From Candidatus Sysuiplasma superficiale (GTDB taxonomy: Archaea > Thermoplasmatota > Thermoplasmata > Sysuiplasmatales > Sysuiplasmataceae): DNA of 64,000 bases. The notes beneath the pieces were generated by a model. It saw only the letters and a list, made by a program, of their open reading frames with translations, ran no database searches and had not been told where the DNA came from. The stretch covers positions 1 to 64,000 of the forward strand of contig JAGVSJ010000003.1 of NCBI GenBank assembly GCA_019720975.1. The letters are read 5' to 3'. The translations under genes were made by a program, and so were the position numbers. Shown here piece by piece: positions 18,501 through 26,380 of this stretch. The number at the start of each line of letters is the position of its first letter. The stretch's first letter is position 1.

Positions 18501-19104
18501 CGATCATACCAGGGCAAGATGTGAGAGCCTTGAGGCAGAGATATCCTCCTTCGCTGAGAGAAAGAAATCCCTGCTGAATCTTGTGGAGGAGATAAACAGG
18601 AAGAAGAGAAGCGGCCTTCTCAGTGTCTTCTCCTCGATAAACAGCAACTTCTGCACAATTTATTCGCAGCTCTCTGGTGGAAGTGAGGGTGAGCTGGTCC
18701 TTGAAAATTCAGCCGATCCGCTGCAGGGCGGTCTACTGATACGTGTGAGGCAGAAGGAACGCAAGACGCTGAGGATTGAAGCCCTCAGCGGCGGGGAGAA
18801 GAGCCTTGCAGCACTTGCATTCATATTTGCAATACAGCAATATGATCCGTCACCAGTATATGTTCTTGATGAGGTCGATATGTTCCTGGACGGAATCAAT
18901 ACGGAGGCCGTTTCGAAAATGGTAAGGGGTCTCTCACACACGGCACAGTTCCTTCAGATCTCTCTGAGGAAGGTGACGCTCAACAGTGCAGACAGGCTGA
19001 TAGGCGTCACAAAACAGCTTTCAGGTGTTTCAGAGGTCTTCCTCCGTGAAATGCCAGAGGAGAATGAGGCACAGCGGCCGGAAATGCAGGGAGTTGAGGA
19101 GTAA
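15514..19104 (+). CDS. smc: Chromosome segregation ATPase SMC
   Basis: Full-length SMC of 1196 residues. The N-terminal head has the Walker A motif GPNGSGKSN (residues 31-39) and the Q-loop VQQGDI. Two long heptad-rich coiled-coil arms flank the hinge at about residues 510-660 (LALRAVMEARDKGEI...GIYGTIAELC). The C-terminal head has the ABC signature LSGGEKSLAALAF and Walker B VYVLDEVDMFLD. It forms the ATP-driven ring of the archaeal condensin with the kleisin encoded next. All functional motifs are intact. Directly followed by scpA with no gap. Confidence 0.98.
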   Translation: MYLKEITLENFKSFARRVKVPLHPGYTVITGPNGSGKSNISDAILFVLGPKSSKVIRAGKLTDLIYNGGKSKNPASYVTVSVTFDNTDRTIPIDADDVVFTRTVRRSGEGDGYTSYFYVNDRRSSLSEFDTLLREAKLSADGYNFVQQGDITRIIEMGNTERRKILDDIAGITAFDTEIENAEKERVQVENNLMAADTVLRELNSELRKLESEKKAAERYVAEKRRLDNAKLTLAMKRLATAEEEMRSVREQIDSYEKQAAALKEGVETRKTELLRIEEELRKKDEELNNSGGKESRELREKLDAAKIARARNSDAAATSRIELEEMKDELRNSRKLFSEREKELGRFKKELSEADEKLSVLQDSLSRKNAGLQDLERNLVEGDDISLKIQKERNSLLITLTDIQGRIRDMQLDLDRLSDSIDRDARTLATLEEKKSAKDFEFRDIVWQLKEAGKTGREKEDELKSCQDSFNLKKRQEETLSSSVAELEKEIKQLTREYERAKAQIDAKSDVRGGGTLALRAVMEARDKGEIRGIYGTIAELCRIEDEYVDAVYSASGQRMQAVVVEDDAAAAACIALIKRAGLGRLTFLPLNKMIEGRPRGKAVMVRPQTLGFLLDHIQFEEKFRAAMWYVFGDTLAVRNMDELRRLMGGIRLVTVDGDIAEASGAMIGGSVDRSTGKAASEKSRLDEIGSRLRSALKESEEKSSELNSVRSELQLIEERIRSIRSTMGESTVSVTALGNQKAQIEKELNSLTFEISKLKGSLAEAETRQSEMRKALEAARGQESLLEGQLDLKSKELLNDKPKDISNRITQLREEVRSLSERIQELKVDVGSRRTELQYKEREVAEIERNISSLSDRIREKEEKIREYDAAAEKSGIEVSALQKMEDELFRSQSAIREQRDRLVQSRISVNAEISRMSEKIETMSDLKVKLKTAIVEIEGRMKEIRTEIETLSASGAQRIEEGATMDKLKDIISEAEKNLAAIGGVNMLAIESYDHTRARCESLEAEISSFAERKKSLLNLVEEINRKKRSGLLSVFSSINSNFCTIYSQLSGGSEGELVLENSADPLQGGLLIRVRQKERKTLRIEALSGGEKSLAALAFIFAIQQYDPSPVYVLDEVDMFLDGINTEAVSKMVRGLSHTAQFLQISLRKVTLNSADRLIGVTKQLSGVSEVFLREMPEENEAQRPEMQGVEE

Positions 19105-19977
19105 TTGCTTGGGGAAAATGAATTCAGGAACGTGTTCAACGAGCTCCTCTTCCAGAAATCGCTTCTTGTGGAGGATGCAAAGCGCTATGCGCAGCTTGAC
19201 AGATATATTGAAATCGCGCGCTCTCTTCCTGAGGCAGACCACCACTCCATCAGGGATCCATTTGACAGGAGCATTGCCATACTGTTTGAACTTGTCATAA
19301 GCAACAACATGGACCCCCGCTCCATAGACATAGTGAATTTCTCCAAACTCTACCTTGAGAGGATTAAGGGGGACGCTTCAGTAAATTTTGTCGTTGCAGG
19401 TCGTCTCATATTCATGGCATGGAACGTGCTGCGCCTCGAAAGCGACATGATACTCAGCAGGATTGTCAAGACCAGGGAAGAGCAGCAGGAGGTGGACCCG
19501 AATTTCTTCTACGTATTCGATGATGAGCCTGTATCCTTCGATGATGATTTCGATCTTCAGCCAGCAATAAGGTCGAATTTCACAAGGGATGTCAGCATAA
19601 TGGATCTTCTGGACGCATTCAGTGAGGCACAGAAGGAGATAGAGGAACACCTTTCCAGGGCATCCTCCACCCTTCCCCAGTCAGATAGAAAGTTCAGTGA
19701 CAATGCACACAGGGAGGACCCGGAGAAGGAGATCAATGCAGTGCTGGAAAGACTCTATTCACTCGGACCCGGTCCAGTTGCCTTTTCGGATATGGCAACA
19801 GGCAGGGATGAAACGGTCACCGTCTTTCTGGCGATGCTCTTCCTTGCAAGAATGGGAAGGATAAGGATATGGCAGACGGAGGAAACAGGAGGAGAAATAT
19901 ATATGGAGACAACCGGGCAGCAGAGCTATGTCACAGTAGAGTTCAGGGACGAGGTACCGCAGGAACCGGGTCTCTGA
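19105..19977 (+). CDS. scpA: Condensin kleisin subunit ScpA
   Basis: ScpA bridges the two SMC heads. The 290-residue protein has the N-terminal SMC-neck-binding part (VNFSKLYLERIKGD...FVVAGRLIFMAWNVLRLES), an acidic middle region and a C-terminal winged-helix (TVTVFLAMLFLARMGRIRIWQTEETGGEIYME). The TTG start immediately after the smc stop has GAGGAG 3 nt upstream; an ATG at 19118 is the alternative. Context between smc and scpB confirms the call. Confidence 0.93.
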   Translation: MLGENEFRNVFNELLFQKSLLVEDAKRYAQLDRYIEIARSLPEADHHSIRDPFDRSIAILFELVISNNMDPRSIDIVNFSKLYLERIKGDASVNFVVAGRLIFMAWNVLRLESDMILSRIVKTREEQQEVDPNFFYVFDDEPVSFDDDFDLQPAIRSNFTRDVSIMDLLDAFSEAQKEIEEHLSRASSTLPQSDRKFSDNAHREDPEKEINAVLERLYSLGPGPVAFSDMATGRDETVTVFLAMLFLARMGRIRIWQTEETGGEIYMETTGQQSYVTVEFRDEVPQEPGL

Positions 19978-20003
19978 ACGGTAATGCGGACTGAGTGGTT
20001 TTG

Positions 20004-20510
20004 ATGGACGAAACAATGCTGACAGTCGAAGCGATGCTCTTCTCATCGGGCAGGCCTCTCCACCCTGACGAGATAGCCTCCAAGTCCGGCATTGACGTGA
20101 AGGAGGTCAGGAAATCTCTGAGAAAGCTCGTGGCAGTATACAGGGGAAGAAGGACGTCCGTGGAGATAGTGAAGATAGGCGACAAATATTCAATGCAGCT
20201 CAGGAAGGATTTCAGGAAGAGCGCGGAAACAATGGCGCCGACAATGCTGTCAAAGGATCTGCTGAGCACAATATCCGTGATAGCGTATTATCAGCCTGTT
20301 TTGCAGAGCGAACTGGCCAGGAAGATTGGCCCAAGGATTTATGAAAACGTGGCGAAGCTGCGGGAGCTCGGGCTGGTGAATGTGAAGGCAAGGGCGCATT
20401 CACTGGAACTCACAACCAGCAGCAGGTTTGCCGAGTTCTTTGGCATTGAGGCAAAGAGCAGCGCCGAGGTCAAGCAGTTCTTCGAGAAACTGTTGTCAGA
20501 AAGAAGCTGA
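20004..20510 (+). CDS. scpB: Condensin accessory subunit ScpB
   Basis: A 168-residue protein with two winged-helix domains. The first is TVEAMLFSSGRPLHPDEIASKSGIDVKEVRKSLRKL, the second LSTISVIAYYQPVLQSELARKIGPRIYENVAKLRELGLV, both characteristic of ScpB, which binds the middle of ScpA. It lies 26 nt after scpA and completes the smc-scpA-scpB operon. The ATG is preferred over a GTG at 19995 because the extra residues are not conserved in ScpB. Confidence 0.93.
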   Translation: MDETMLTVEAMLFSSGRPLHPDEIASKSGIDVKEVRKSLRKLVAVYRGRRTSVEIVKIGDKYSMQLRKDFRKSAETMAPTMLSKDLLSTISVIAYYQPVLQSELARKIGPRIYENVAKLRELGLVNVKARAHSLELTTSSRFAEFFGIEAKSSAEVKQFFEKLLSERS

Positions 20511-20512
20511 GC

Positions 20513-20887
20513 TCACCTTTTCCCTGGCCGCCTTCTCCGGTACTTTGTTTCAATGTATTCCCTCAGCGCCACTGCGTTGTTTGCGTTAAGTTCCTTTGTG
20601 GAAAAGAGGAGTGTGACATTTCCCTTCTCCGACATATCAATCAGTCGTCCTACGGGCTCCGGCATCGAATCAAGTTCCTTCCAGTATCTTTTCCTGAATT
20701 CGTCCCACAGCTCGACCCTGTGTGAATACCATTTCCTGAGGTCATCGGATGGCGCTATTTCCCTCATCCAGGCTGTGATAGATGCTTTTTCCCGCGACAG
20801 ACCCCTGGGCCACAGCCTGTCAACCAGGATCCGCTCTCCGTCCTCTGCTGAGGGCTCGTCATAGACCCGCTTGACGCGTATTGTCAT
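20513..20887 (-). CDS. DUF488 family protein
   Basis: The 124-residue protein carries the family hallmarks: RVYDEPS near the N-terminus, VDRLWPRGLSREKA, then LRKWYSHR and LLFSTKELNANNAVALREYIE. Members (YeaO-like) are widespread and of unproven function. The ATG at 20887 is chosen because a TATA-like TAATATAG (about 20914-20921, read on the minus strand) sits too close to the upstream ATG at 20905 to allow its use. It converges with scpB with 2 bp between stop codons. Confidence 0.85.
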   Translation of the reverse strand: MTIRVKRVYDEPSAEDGERILVDRLWPRGLSREKASITAWMREIAPSDDLRKWYSHRVELWDEFRKRYWKELDSMPEPVGRLIDMSEKGNVTLLFSTKELNANNAVALREYIETKYRRRRPGKR

Positions 20888-21048
20888 TTGCCGCTTCGAA
20901 TCCATCTGCGATGTAATATAGTTATCTTCTCAGTGCATTTTTTCAGGTAGGTCCCACAGAAGCATTCTGAAGGAATATGCAGTATGGCAGAAAGCTGAGT
21001 GAAGCGACACGAAATACCTGTTGCAGTCTTCCGCTTCTTCTGTCGGTG

Positions 21049-21122
21049 CGCCCGAGCCGGGATTCGAACCCGGGTCCGAAGATCCGCAATCTTCAAGGAT
21101 ATCCTAGCTACCCCACTCGGGC
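21049..21122 (-). tRNA. tRNA-Arg (GCG)
   Basis: The minus strand folds into a 74-nt cloverleaf without an intron: acceptor GCCCGAG/CTCGGGC, discriminator G, D arm with GGGTAGCTAGGATATCCT, anticodon stem GAAGA/TCTTC, loop TTGCGGA (anticodon GCG, reads CGC/CGT), and T arm CCGGGTTCGAATCCCGG. CCA is not encoded. Confidence 0.95.
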
Positions 21123-21264
21123 TGCGCACTTCCTGAAAACGAATGCAAGGCTGTTCTTATTCTTATCCATCTGCAGCGCCATCTCTTCCTGCGCCGGTCA
21201 GGGACAGAACATAAGTGTAAGGTAAAACTACATATCTACGATCAGTAAGCCATATCGGATTGAT

Positions 21265-22455
21265 TTGGATACTTCGGGCAGCATCAGTGAAAGCGCGGGG
21301 AGCAATGGGGTTCTTGCCTCCATACTTTCGGCCAGGGTTGCCTACGCACTTAACTGGTACACGACAGCTCCCGCCCTGATAACAATCGCGGCAGCATACG
21401 GCGTGAGTTCCTCCCTCTCTGGCCTTATTACTTCATCCTTCCTGCTGGCTGTTGGTATATTCCAGATACCTGCAGGTCTGCTTTCGTCGCGCTACGGTTC
21501 GAAGCGCACTGCCATGAACGGCCTTCTCATCCTCTCTGTCTTCAGTATACTGACACCTTTCGCTCCTCTCTATTCGGTGCTTATAGCGTTCAGGTTCATA
21601 GCCGGCATAGGTGCCGCACTGTTCTTTGCGCCCGGGGTGGGAGTGCTCTCTTCCTTCTTCACCAGGGACAGGAGAACGAGCGTCATAGGCTATTACAACG
21701 CGGCATTCGACATCGGAGCCGGTTCCGCCATTCTTTTCTGGCCCTATATTATCAGGGTGACCAGCTGGCAGGCCGGCATCATTTCAGGTGGTCTCCTTTC
21801 ACTGCTCACGTATTTCGTCTCAGTCTATACGGTCAGGATGGAAAGGGCAGTGGAGAACAGCTCGATGGGCATAACACTTTCAGAGATAGCCGAGGTGCTG
21901 AGAAACAGATATGTCTGGTTCATCGCACTGGGTTTCGTAGGCGTATGGGGGGCATTTACCGCTGTCAGTTCCTATCTTTATATCTACTCCGTGAACGTAC
22001 TCAAAATGGATACACTTGATGCAAGCATACTTTCATCCCTTATACTCTTCATAGGGCTCATCGGCGGAGTGCTCAGCGGGCCTCTTCACAGGAGCATGAG
22101 GAATTCGAGGAGACTGATGGTGGCAAGCGTATCCCTCTTCACCCTGTCGCTCCTTCTATTCCTGTCAGGAACTGAAGCAGGAGCGCTCGCAGGGAGCATA
22201 CTCACGGGGATACTGTTCACCGCAGGTGTTTCGCTGACCTACGCACTTCCGGCGCACATGCCTTCCATCGGACTCAAAAATATACCGCTGGCGGTAAGCC
22301 TTGTCAACGGAATACAGATAATGGGCGGCTTCTGGGTGCCTTTCGCATTCAGCGATATCGCCTTCAGTTACGGTTTCGATTATGCGTGGCTGGCGATGAT
22401 TGTCATTTCAGCAGTATTTCTTCCTTTCTATCTTGCCCTGCCGCAGAACTCTTGA
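21265..22455 (+). CDS. Major facilitator superfamily transporter
   Basis: The 396-residue protein has about 12 hydrophobic helices. Motif A appears as GLLSSRYGSKRTAM after helix 2, and RFIAGIGAALFFAPGVGVLSSFF resembles helix 4-5 of anion or nitrate/cyanate-type MFS permeases. The second half begins after the loop ERAVENSSMG. The only plausible start is TTG at 21265; no in-frame ATG exists before the first helix. Substrate unknown. Confidence 0.83.
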   Translation: MDTSGSISESAGSNGVLASILSARVAYALNWYTTAPALITIAAAYGVSSSLSGLITSSFLLAVGIFQIPAGLLSSRYGSKRTAMNGLLILSVFSILTPFAPLYSVLIAFRFIAGIGAALFFAPGVGVLSSFFTRDRRTSVIGYYNAAFDIGAGSAILFWPYIIRVTSWQAGIISGGLLSLLTYFVSVYTVRMERAVENSSMGITLSEIAEVLRNRYVWFIALGFVGVWGAFTAVSSYLYIYSVNVLKMDTLDASILSSLILFIGLIGGVLSGPLHRSMRNSRRLMVASVSLFTLSLLLFLSGTEAGALAGSILTGILFTAGVSLTYALPAHMPSIGLKNIPLAVSLVNGIQIMGGFWVPFAFSDIAFSYGFDYAWLAMIVISAVFLPFYLALPQNS

Positions 22456-22465
22456 TTGGGGGACA

Positions 22466-22657
22466 TCAGAGCTTCGGTCTCTTTCTGTATGTGGTTGCAT
22501 ATCCTGCAATCTTATTCCGCATCATTATCGACTTGACGTCCGTGATCTTTGCTACAATCTGCTTGTTGTGTTCATAATCTGATGTGAATAGTGTCGGATA
22601 GCGGTTGACAAGTTCCACCGCAACCCTCTTTATGTATGTAGGCCTGATGTTACCCAT
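22466..22657 (-). CDS. rps17e: 30S ribosomal protein S17e
   Basis: Small-subunit protein found only in archaea and eukaryotes. The 63-residue product MGNIRPTYIKRVAVELVNRY...LFTSDYEHNK...VKSIMMRNKIAGYATTY matches S17e along its whole length. The track's longer ORF begins at a TTG upstream; the ATG at 22657 is correct, because S17e proteins begin with MG(N/R)IRP and GGAGA lies 8 nt before it. TATTTAAAG (22700-22709, minus strand) is the TATA box. Confidence 0.96.
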   Translation of the reverse strand: MGNIRPTYIKRVAVELVNRYPTLFTSDYEHNKQIVAKITDVKSIMMRNKIAGYATTYRKRPKL

Positions 22658-22699
22658 TCGGAGGCTCTCCTGTGCAGGATAATCGGACAATGGCCTCTG

Positions 22700-22709
22700 T
22701 ATTTAAAGG
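22700..22709 (-). promoter_or_regulatory. TATA box of rps17e
   Basis: CCTTTAAATA on the minus strand is centred about 47 nt before the S17e ATG, which leaves room for a 20-nt leader containing the ribosome-binding site. Confidence 0.5.
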
Positions 22710-22741
22710 TGTCGAGCTCTTTGCGCCAATGCTCCCTTGCA

Positions 22742-23488
22742 TCATTTTTCCCTCCACCTTGTGAATACCATCGCTATCAGAATGAATACCAGTGTGGCGA
22801 ACAGCAGGCCGGATATGTAGAGGAACTGTGTCGCTGCCGTCACATGTGTTATGCCGACAACACTGTCGCCCAAAAGGGCGGAATATGTTGTCGGCGCAAG
22901 GTAGGCGAGCCAGCGGAACGATGAAGGTATTGCGGTTATCGGATAGAAAATCGGCGGTATTATTGAAATCACAGAAAAGACAAGGCTCGCTATTGGCCAG
23001 ATTTCCCTCAGCTGCCTGAAGAACGATGATATCATGAAACCGAGGCTTGAAGACATCACCCACGTCAGGAAGATTATGCCAAGGAGTGACAGAAAGACCG
23101 GGATGGAAAGCCTGATGACAAAACCCAGCACGATGAAGAGCACCGTCAGTGGAGGAACTATGAAAACAAGTTCCGACACAGCCATTCCGGTGGCATAGGA
23201 GAACGCACGCACCGGCGATGCCACATAGAGCGCCTGAAGATGCCGTTCGAGTCTGAGATAGGCAGCATCGTTGAGCATCATGTTGCCCGTAAAAACCGTT
23301 GTGAAGACAATAGCTCCAACCACGCCGTACGGCAGTTCGGCCCTCGTGCTCACAAGGTAGAGGAAATAGATGAATGTGAAGGGGGCAAGTGAAATGGATA
23401 TCAGTATTGTTGTCTGCCTCCTAAGTGCAATCACGCCGTTTATTATCAGGAAGGTCATCATCGCCCTCAGCTGAAGCCTAAGATTCAT
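22742..23488 (-). CDS. ABC-2 type exporter permease
   Basis: A 248-residue protein with six transmembrane segments; the conserved ABC-2 arrangement shows in the helix-pair region and in LREIWPIASLVFSVISIIPPIFYPI near the end, typical of drug and polysaccharide ABC-2 permeases. The start at 23488 is preferred because GAGGAAG precedes it; the gene then overlaps the ATPase gene by 11 bp. Substrate unknown; the pair could be a multidrug or daunorubicin-type exporter. Confidence 0.85.
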   Translation of the reverse strand: MNLRLQLRAMMTFLIINGVIALRRQTTILISISLAPFTFIYFLYLVSTRAELPYGVVGAIVFTTVFTGNMMLNDAAYLRLERHLQALYVASPVRAFSYATGMAVSELVFIVPPLTVLFIVLGFVIRLSIPVFLSLLGIIFLTWVMSSSLGFMISSFFRQLREIWPIASLVFSVISIIPPIFYPITAIPSSFRWLAYLAPTTYSALLGDSVVGITHVTAATQFLYISGLLFATLVFILIAMVFTRWREK

Positions 23489-24398
23489 CTTCCTCAGAGC
23501 TCCCCACAAGCTGTATGAATGCTTCTTCAAGCGTTACGGGTCCCACGGATATCTCCACATTTGCCCTGCTCGCAGCCTCTGCGAGAGAAAGTGCCCCCTC
23601 CCTGTCGGTGAGAACGAGTATCCGCCCCCCGTCCTCCACAATGTTGGTAAAGCCGTCAAAGAGCGTCTTCGGTGCATTCCTGTTCAGTATTGCACGGTAA
23701 TCGAATCCGACCTCAACCTTCAGTTCCGGCACAGTGCCCTTGAAAAGTATCCTTCCGCGGCTTATCACAGCCAGCTGTTCCGAAAGGCGCTCAGCCTCGT
23801 CCAGGTAATGTGTTGTCAGGAATATGGTTGATCCCTTCTGCCTGATCTCCTCGATCAGTTTCCAGACCTCCCTCCTTGCCAGTGGATCCATTCCGAGAGT
23901 CGGCTCATCCAGGAAGATCACAGGTGCCATGGTGGCAAGTACGGTGGCAACCATTGTTCTCTGCTGTAAACCCCCAGAGAGCTGCAGGGAAGGTATGTCG
24001 GCAAAGCGCTCAAGCCCCATCTCGTGCAGCACCCAGTCCGTTCTGCTCTTTGCCTCCTCCCTTGAATGCCCTCTGATCCTGAGGTAATTGTACGAATGCT
24101 CCCTTGGCGTAAGGTGGAAATAAGGCCGCACATCCTGGGGGACCAGAGCAATGCTGTCCCTTACCGCTGCTGTTTCCTTAACGACATCGTGTCCGAGAAC
24201 GAAGGCATTTCCCGATGTGGGGAGGAGGAGTGTGGAAAGTATCTTGACAAAGGTGGTCTTGCCAGCTCCGTTCCTTCCAAGGAATGAAAAGAGCCTGCCG
24301 GTTTCCACTGAGATGTCCACGCCATCCAGCGCTACAACCCTCTTCCGTCTTGAGTTGTATTCTTTCCTGAGCTTCACTGCCTCTATTGCAACAGCCAT
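23478..24398 (-). CDS. ABC transporter ATPase
   Basis: The 306-residue ATPase has Walker A GRNGAGKTT, Q-loop ALVPQDVRPYF, signature LSGGLQQR, Walker B VIFLDEPT and H-loop TTHYLDEAE, then a C-terminal DrrA-like extension of about 80 residues. It energises the permease encoded downstream (11-bp overlap). It follows the TraB-family gene by 57 nt on the same strand, so the three may be co-transcribed. Confidence 0.93.
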   Translation of the reverse strand: MAVAIEAVKLRKEYNSRRKRVVALDGVDISVETGRLFSFLGRNGAGKTTFVKILSTLLLPTSGNAFVLGHDVVKETAAVRDSIALVPQDVRPYFHLTPREHSYNYLRIRGHSREEAKSRTDWVLHEMGLERFADIPSLQLSGGLQQRTMVATVLATMAPVIFLDEPTLGMDPLARREVWKLIEEIRQKGSTIFLTTHYLDEAERLSEQLAVISRGRILFKGTVPELKVEVGFDYRAILNRNAPKTLFDGFTNIVEDGGRILVLTDREGALSLAEAASRANVEISVGPVTLEEAFIQLVGSSEEDES

Positions 24399-24455
24399 TT
24401 GAGATTGTGCCGTCCTGAGCCTTTACTTTAGCGTGTGAGGTTCGCCGGTAAATCA

Positions 24456-25193
24456 TCACCTGTAGCTGAAAGAGAAGGAGACCTCGCTGTTCCCCTTGTT
24501 GCCGGAGATGTCTTCAGACCGCGTCCCATCCTGCATGGCCCGCAGCTCCTTCAGTCTTATAACCTTAACTGGTAAATCCGCAATGAGTTTTCTCACACCG
24601 TCGACATGGCCATCTCCTATTACGGCAACAACATCTATTTTCTCAGCAGCTATCTCCCTGAGCTTTGAAGCCATGAACGCATTCCTTTCGTCTATCAGAA
24701 CCCTCTTCAGCGTAGGGAAGCGTTTTCCGAATTCATTTATGTACTCTGCGTCGTTCTCCTGGAACTGTTCAATTTCCCCCTCAATCTTCCTTCTCCCGGC
24801 AAACCTCGCCGTAATTGAATTCAGTGCGAGGTATATCTTTTCTCTGAGTGACATTGACCTGAAAGCCTTGTTGAAAAATTCACTTGCATTCATGTCGATG
24901 CAGTATACGGGAATTCCCAGAAGGGACGCAGCCTCATGCGCGGCAAGCATCTCTGATCCCACAGTCGTACCGTATCTCTTTGCTATCTTTGACTGGAAAT
25001 CGCCCAGTGAGCGGTAAACCATACTGTGGCTGCTTCCCCTCTCCCTCATCATCAATCCGACAAGCCTTTCTTCATCGAGTTCAAGGCAAACAGCGGCAGG
25101 CCTGCTCTGAAAAATGATTGATTTTACCGAACGGCCTATGTCGAATACATGGCCCACTCCCACAAGCGTGATCAATGTCAAACTATCCCCCAT
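24456..25193 (-). CDS. TraB/PrgY family protein
   Basis: About 245 residues with the family's motif set: VGVGHVFD at the N-terminus (GxxH), CLELDEERL, a central DERNAFMASKL and VIGDGHVDGVRKLI. The fold is related to the EreA/ChaN/Tiki group of putative metal-dependent hydrolases. Enterococcal PrgY/TraB shuts down peptide pheromone, but archaeal members have no proven role. Unlike longer archaeal homologues it lacks the C-terminal membrane helices. It lies between two ABC-2 exporter operons. Confidence 0.85.
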   Translation of the reverse strand: MGDSLTLITLVGVGHVFDIGRSVKSIIFQSRPAAVCLELDEERLVGLMMRERGSSHSMVYRSLGDFQSKIAKRYGTTVGSEMLAAHEAASLLGIPVYCIDMNASEFFNKAFRSMSLREKIYLALNSITARFAGRRKIEGEIEQFQENDAEYINEFGKRFPTLKRVLIDERNAFMASKLREIAAEKIDVVAVIGDGHVDGVRKLIADLPVKVIRLKELRAMQDGTRSEDISGNKGNSEVSFSFSYR

Positions 25194-25285
25194 GCGCACA
25201 CATCAATATTGCCCCTGCACTTTTCCCTCGAGCATTGGTGGCTGTTTTTCCTGAATGAGCCACTCAGATAAAGCAAATCCGCAGA

Positions 25286-26380
25286 TCATTCCTCCTTCCA
25301 GCTGAATTTTGCCATGGCGATAATAAAGAAGAATGCTGCAAGCACAACGCTCACCGTTATGTCCACAAGTGCAGCGCTGTAGTTTGAATACACCATCACT
25401 GCGTTCAGTCCGTCGATGATGTAGTAGAGAGGTAGGACATGTGCCACCGCCTGAAGCCATCCCGGCATGATGGAGACGGGAAAGAATGTACCCGCAAGAA
25501 ACATCATGGGAAACGTGATTATGTTTCCAACAACCGATGCCCCCTCTTCCGTCCTCGCTACAGCACCTGCGAACGTGCCAAGTGAGACGAAAAGCACGAC
25601 ACCCGTTATGAGGAAGGGAATGATATAGACTGTTAGCGTCACGTGCGCACCAAACAGGAAATACCCCACAGCTATCATCTCTGCTGCAGACACTAGCGCT
25701 ATTATGGTGAACCATATGAACTTGGACAGCATCCATTCCCCCCTGGTGAGAGGTGTCAGGGAAAACTGCCTGAATATCTTCTCCTTCTTGTACGAGCTGA
25801 CAATGTATGTCATTGAGAACATGGGGGATGTAAGTATTGTGAAGCCGATGAGTCCAGGCACAAGGAAATCGATGTAACTCGTTGCGACCACCGAATTGCT
25901 GTGCTCACTAACGCCCACTATCGTGTGTGAGCCGCTTAGGTGCATGTTGAAGTTCTCCACTACACCGTTTATTGCCTGTGCTGCTATCTGGGATGACGAC
26001 TCCGCAGGATTGTAGTAGTATGAAAGATTGACAGGCGAACCAGTCTCCACACTGCTTGTGAAATTCGCCGGTATGACAAGGGCTGCCGTGATTGAATTGT
26101 GTGTTATGTATGATTCCACGTTGACAGTTTCTGGTATGAAGTGGAGCTTTACAAGGTGTGTGCTGTTCAGCGCGTCGAGGAATTCTGAAACGGCAGGTGT
26201 ATGGCCATTGAGATTCTGCACGTAGAGAGGAACTGCTCCGGAACTGCCTCCGGAAAATATTGCACCAAAAACTGCTATGAGTATGACAGGAAAGATGAAG
26301 GTGAAGAATATTCCTTCCCTGCCTCTCTTGAAATTCCTCGCGTAGACATTGAGGTCGCTCAGCACTCTTGAAAGCTTCAT
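25286..26380 (-). CDS. ABC-2 type exporter permease with large extracellular domain
   Basis: A 364-residue permease. One helix near the N-terminus (IFFTFIFPVILIAVFGAIF) is followed by about 140 residues predicted outside the cell, then five or more helices. VSSYKKEKIFRQFSLTPLTRGEWMLSKFIW and FFPVSIMPGWLQAVAHVLPLYYIIDGL are hallmark ABC-2 segments (YhhJ/DrrB class). Its ATG directly follows the TGA of the ATPase gene, so the two are translationally coupled. Confidence 0.88.
   Translation of the reverse strand: MKLSRVLSDLNVYARNFKRGREGIFFTFIFPVILIAVFGAIFSGGSSGAVPLYVQNLNGHTPAVSEFLDALNSTHLVKLHFIPETVNVESYITHNSITAALVIPANFTSSVETGSPVNLSYYYNPAESSSQIAAQAINGVVENFNMHLSGSHTIVGVSEHSNSVVATSYIDFLVPGLIGFTILTSPMFSMTYIVSSYKKEKIFRQFSLTPLTRGEWMLSKFIWFTIIALVSAAEMIAVGYFLFGAHVTLTVYIIPFLITGVVLFVSLGTFAGAVARTEEGASVVGNIITFPMMFLAGTFFPVSIMPGWLQAVAHVLPLYYIIDGLNAVMVYSNYSAALVDITVSVVLAAFFFIIAMAKFSWKEE

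Noticed and set aside
22658-22690. N-terminal extension of rps17e on the ORF track
   Set aside because: Starts with TTG inside the leader and lacks homology; the ribosome-binding site lies within it and the family begins at the ATG at 22657.
25203-25736. 177-aa minus-strand ORF
   Set aside because: Lies in another frame of the ABC-2 permease gene and is rich in H, C and R; shadow.
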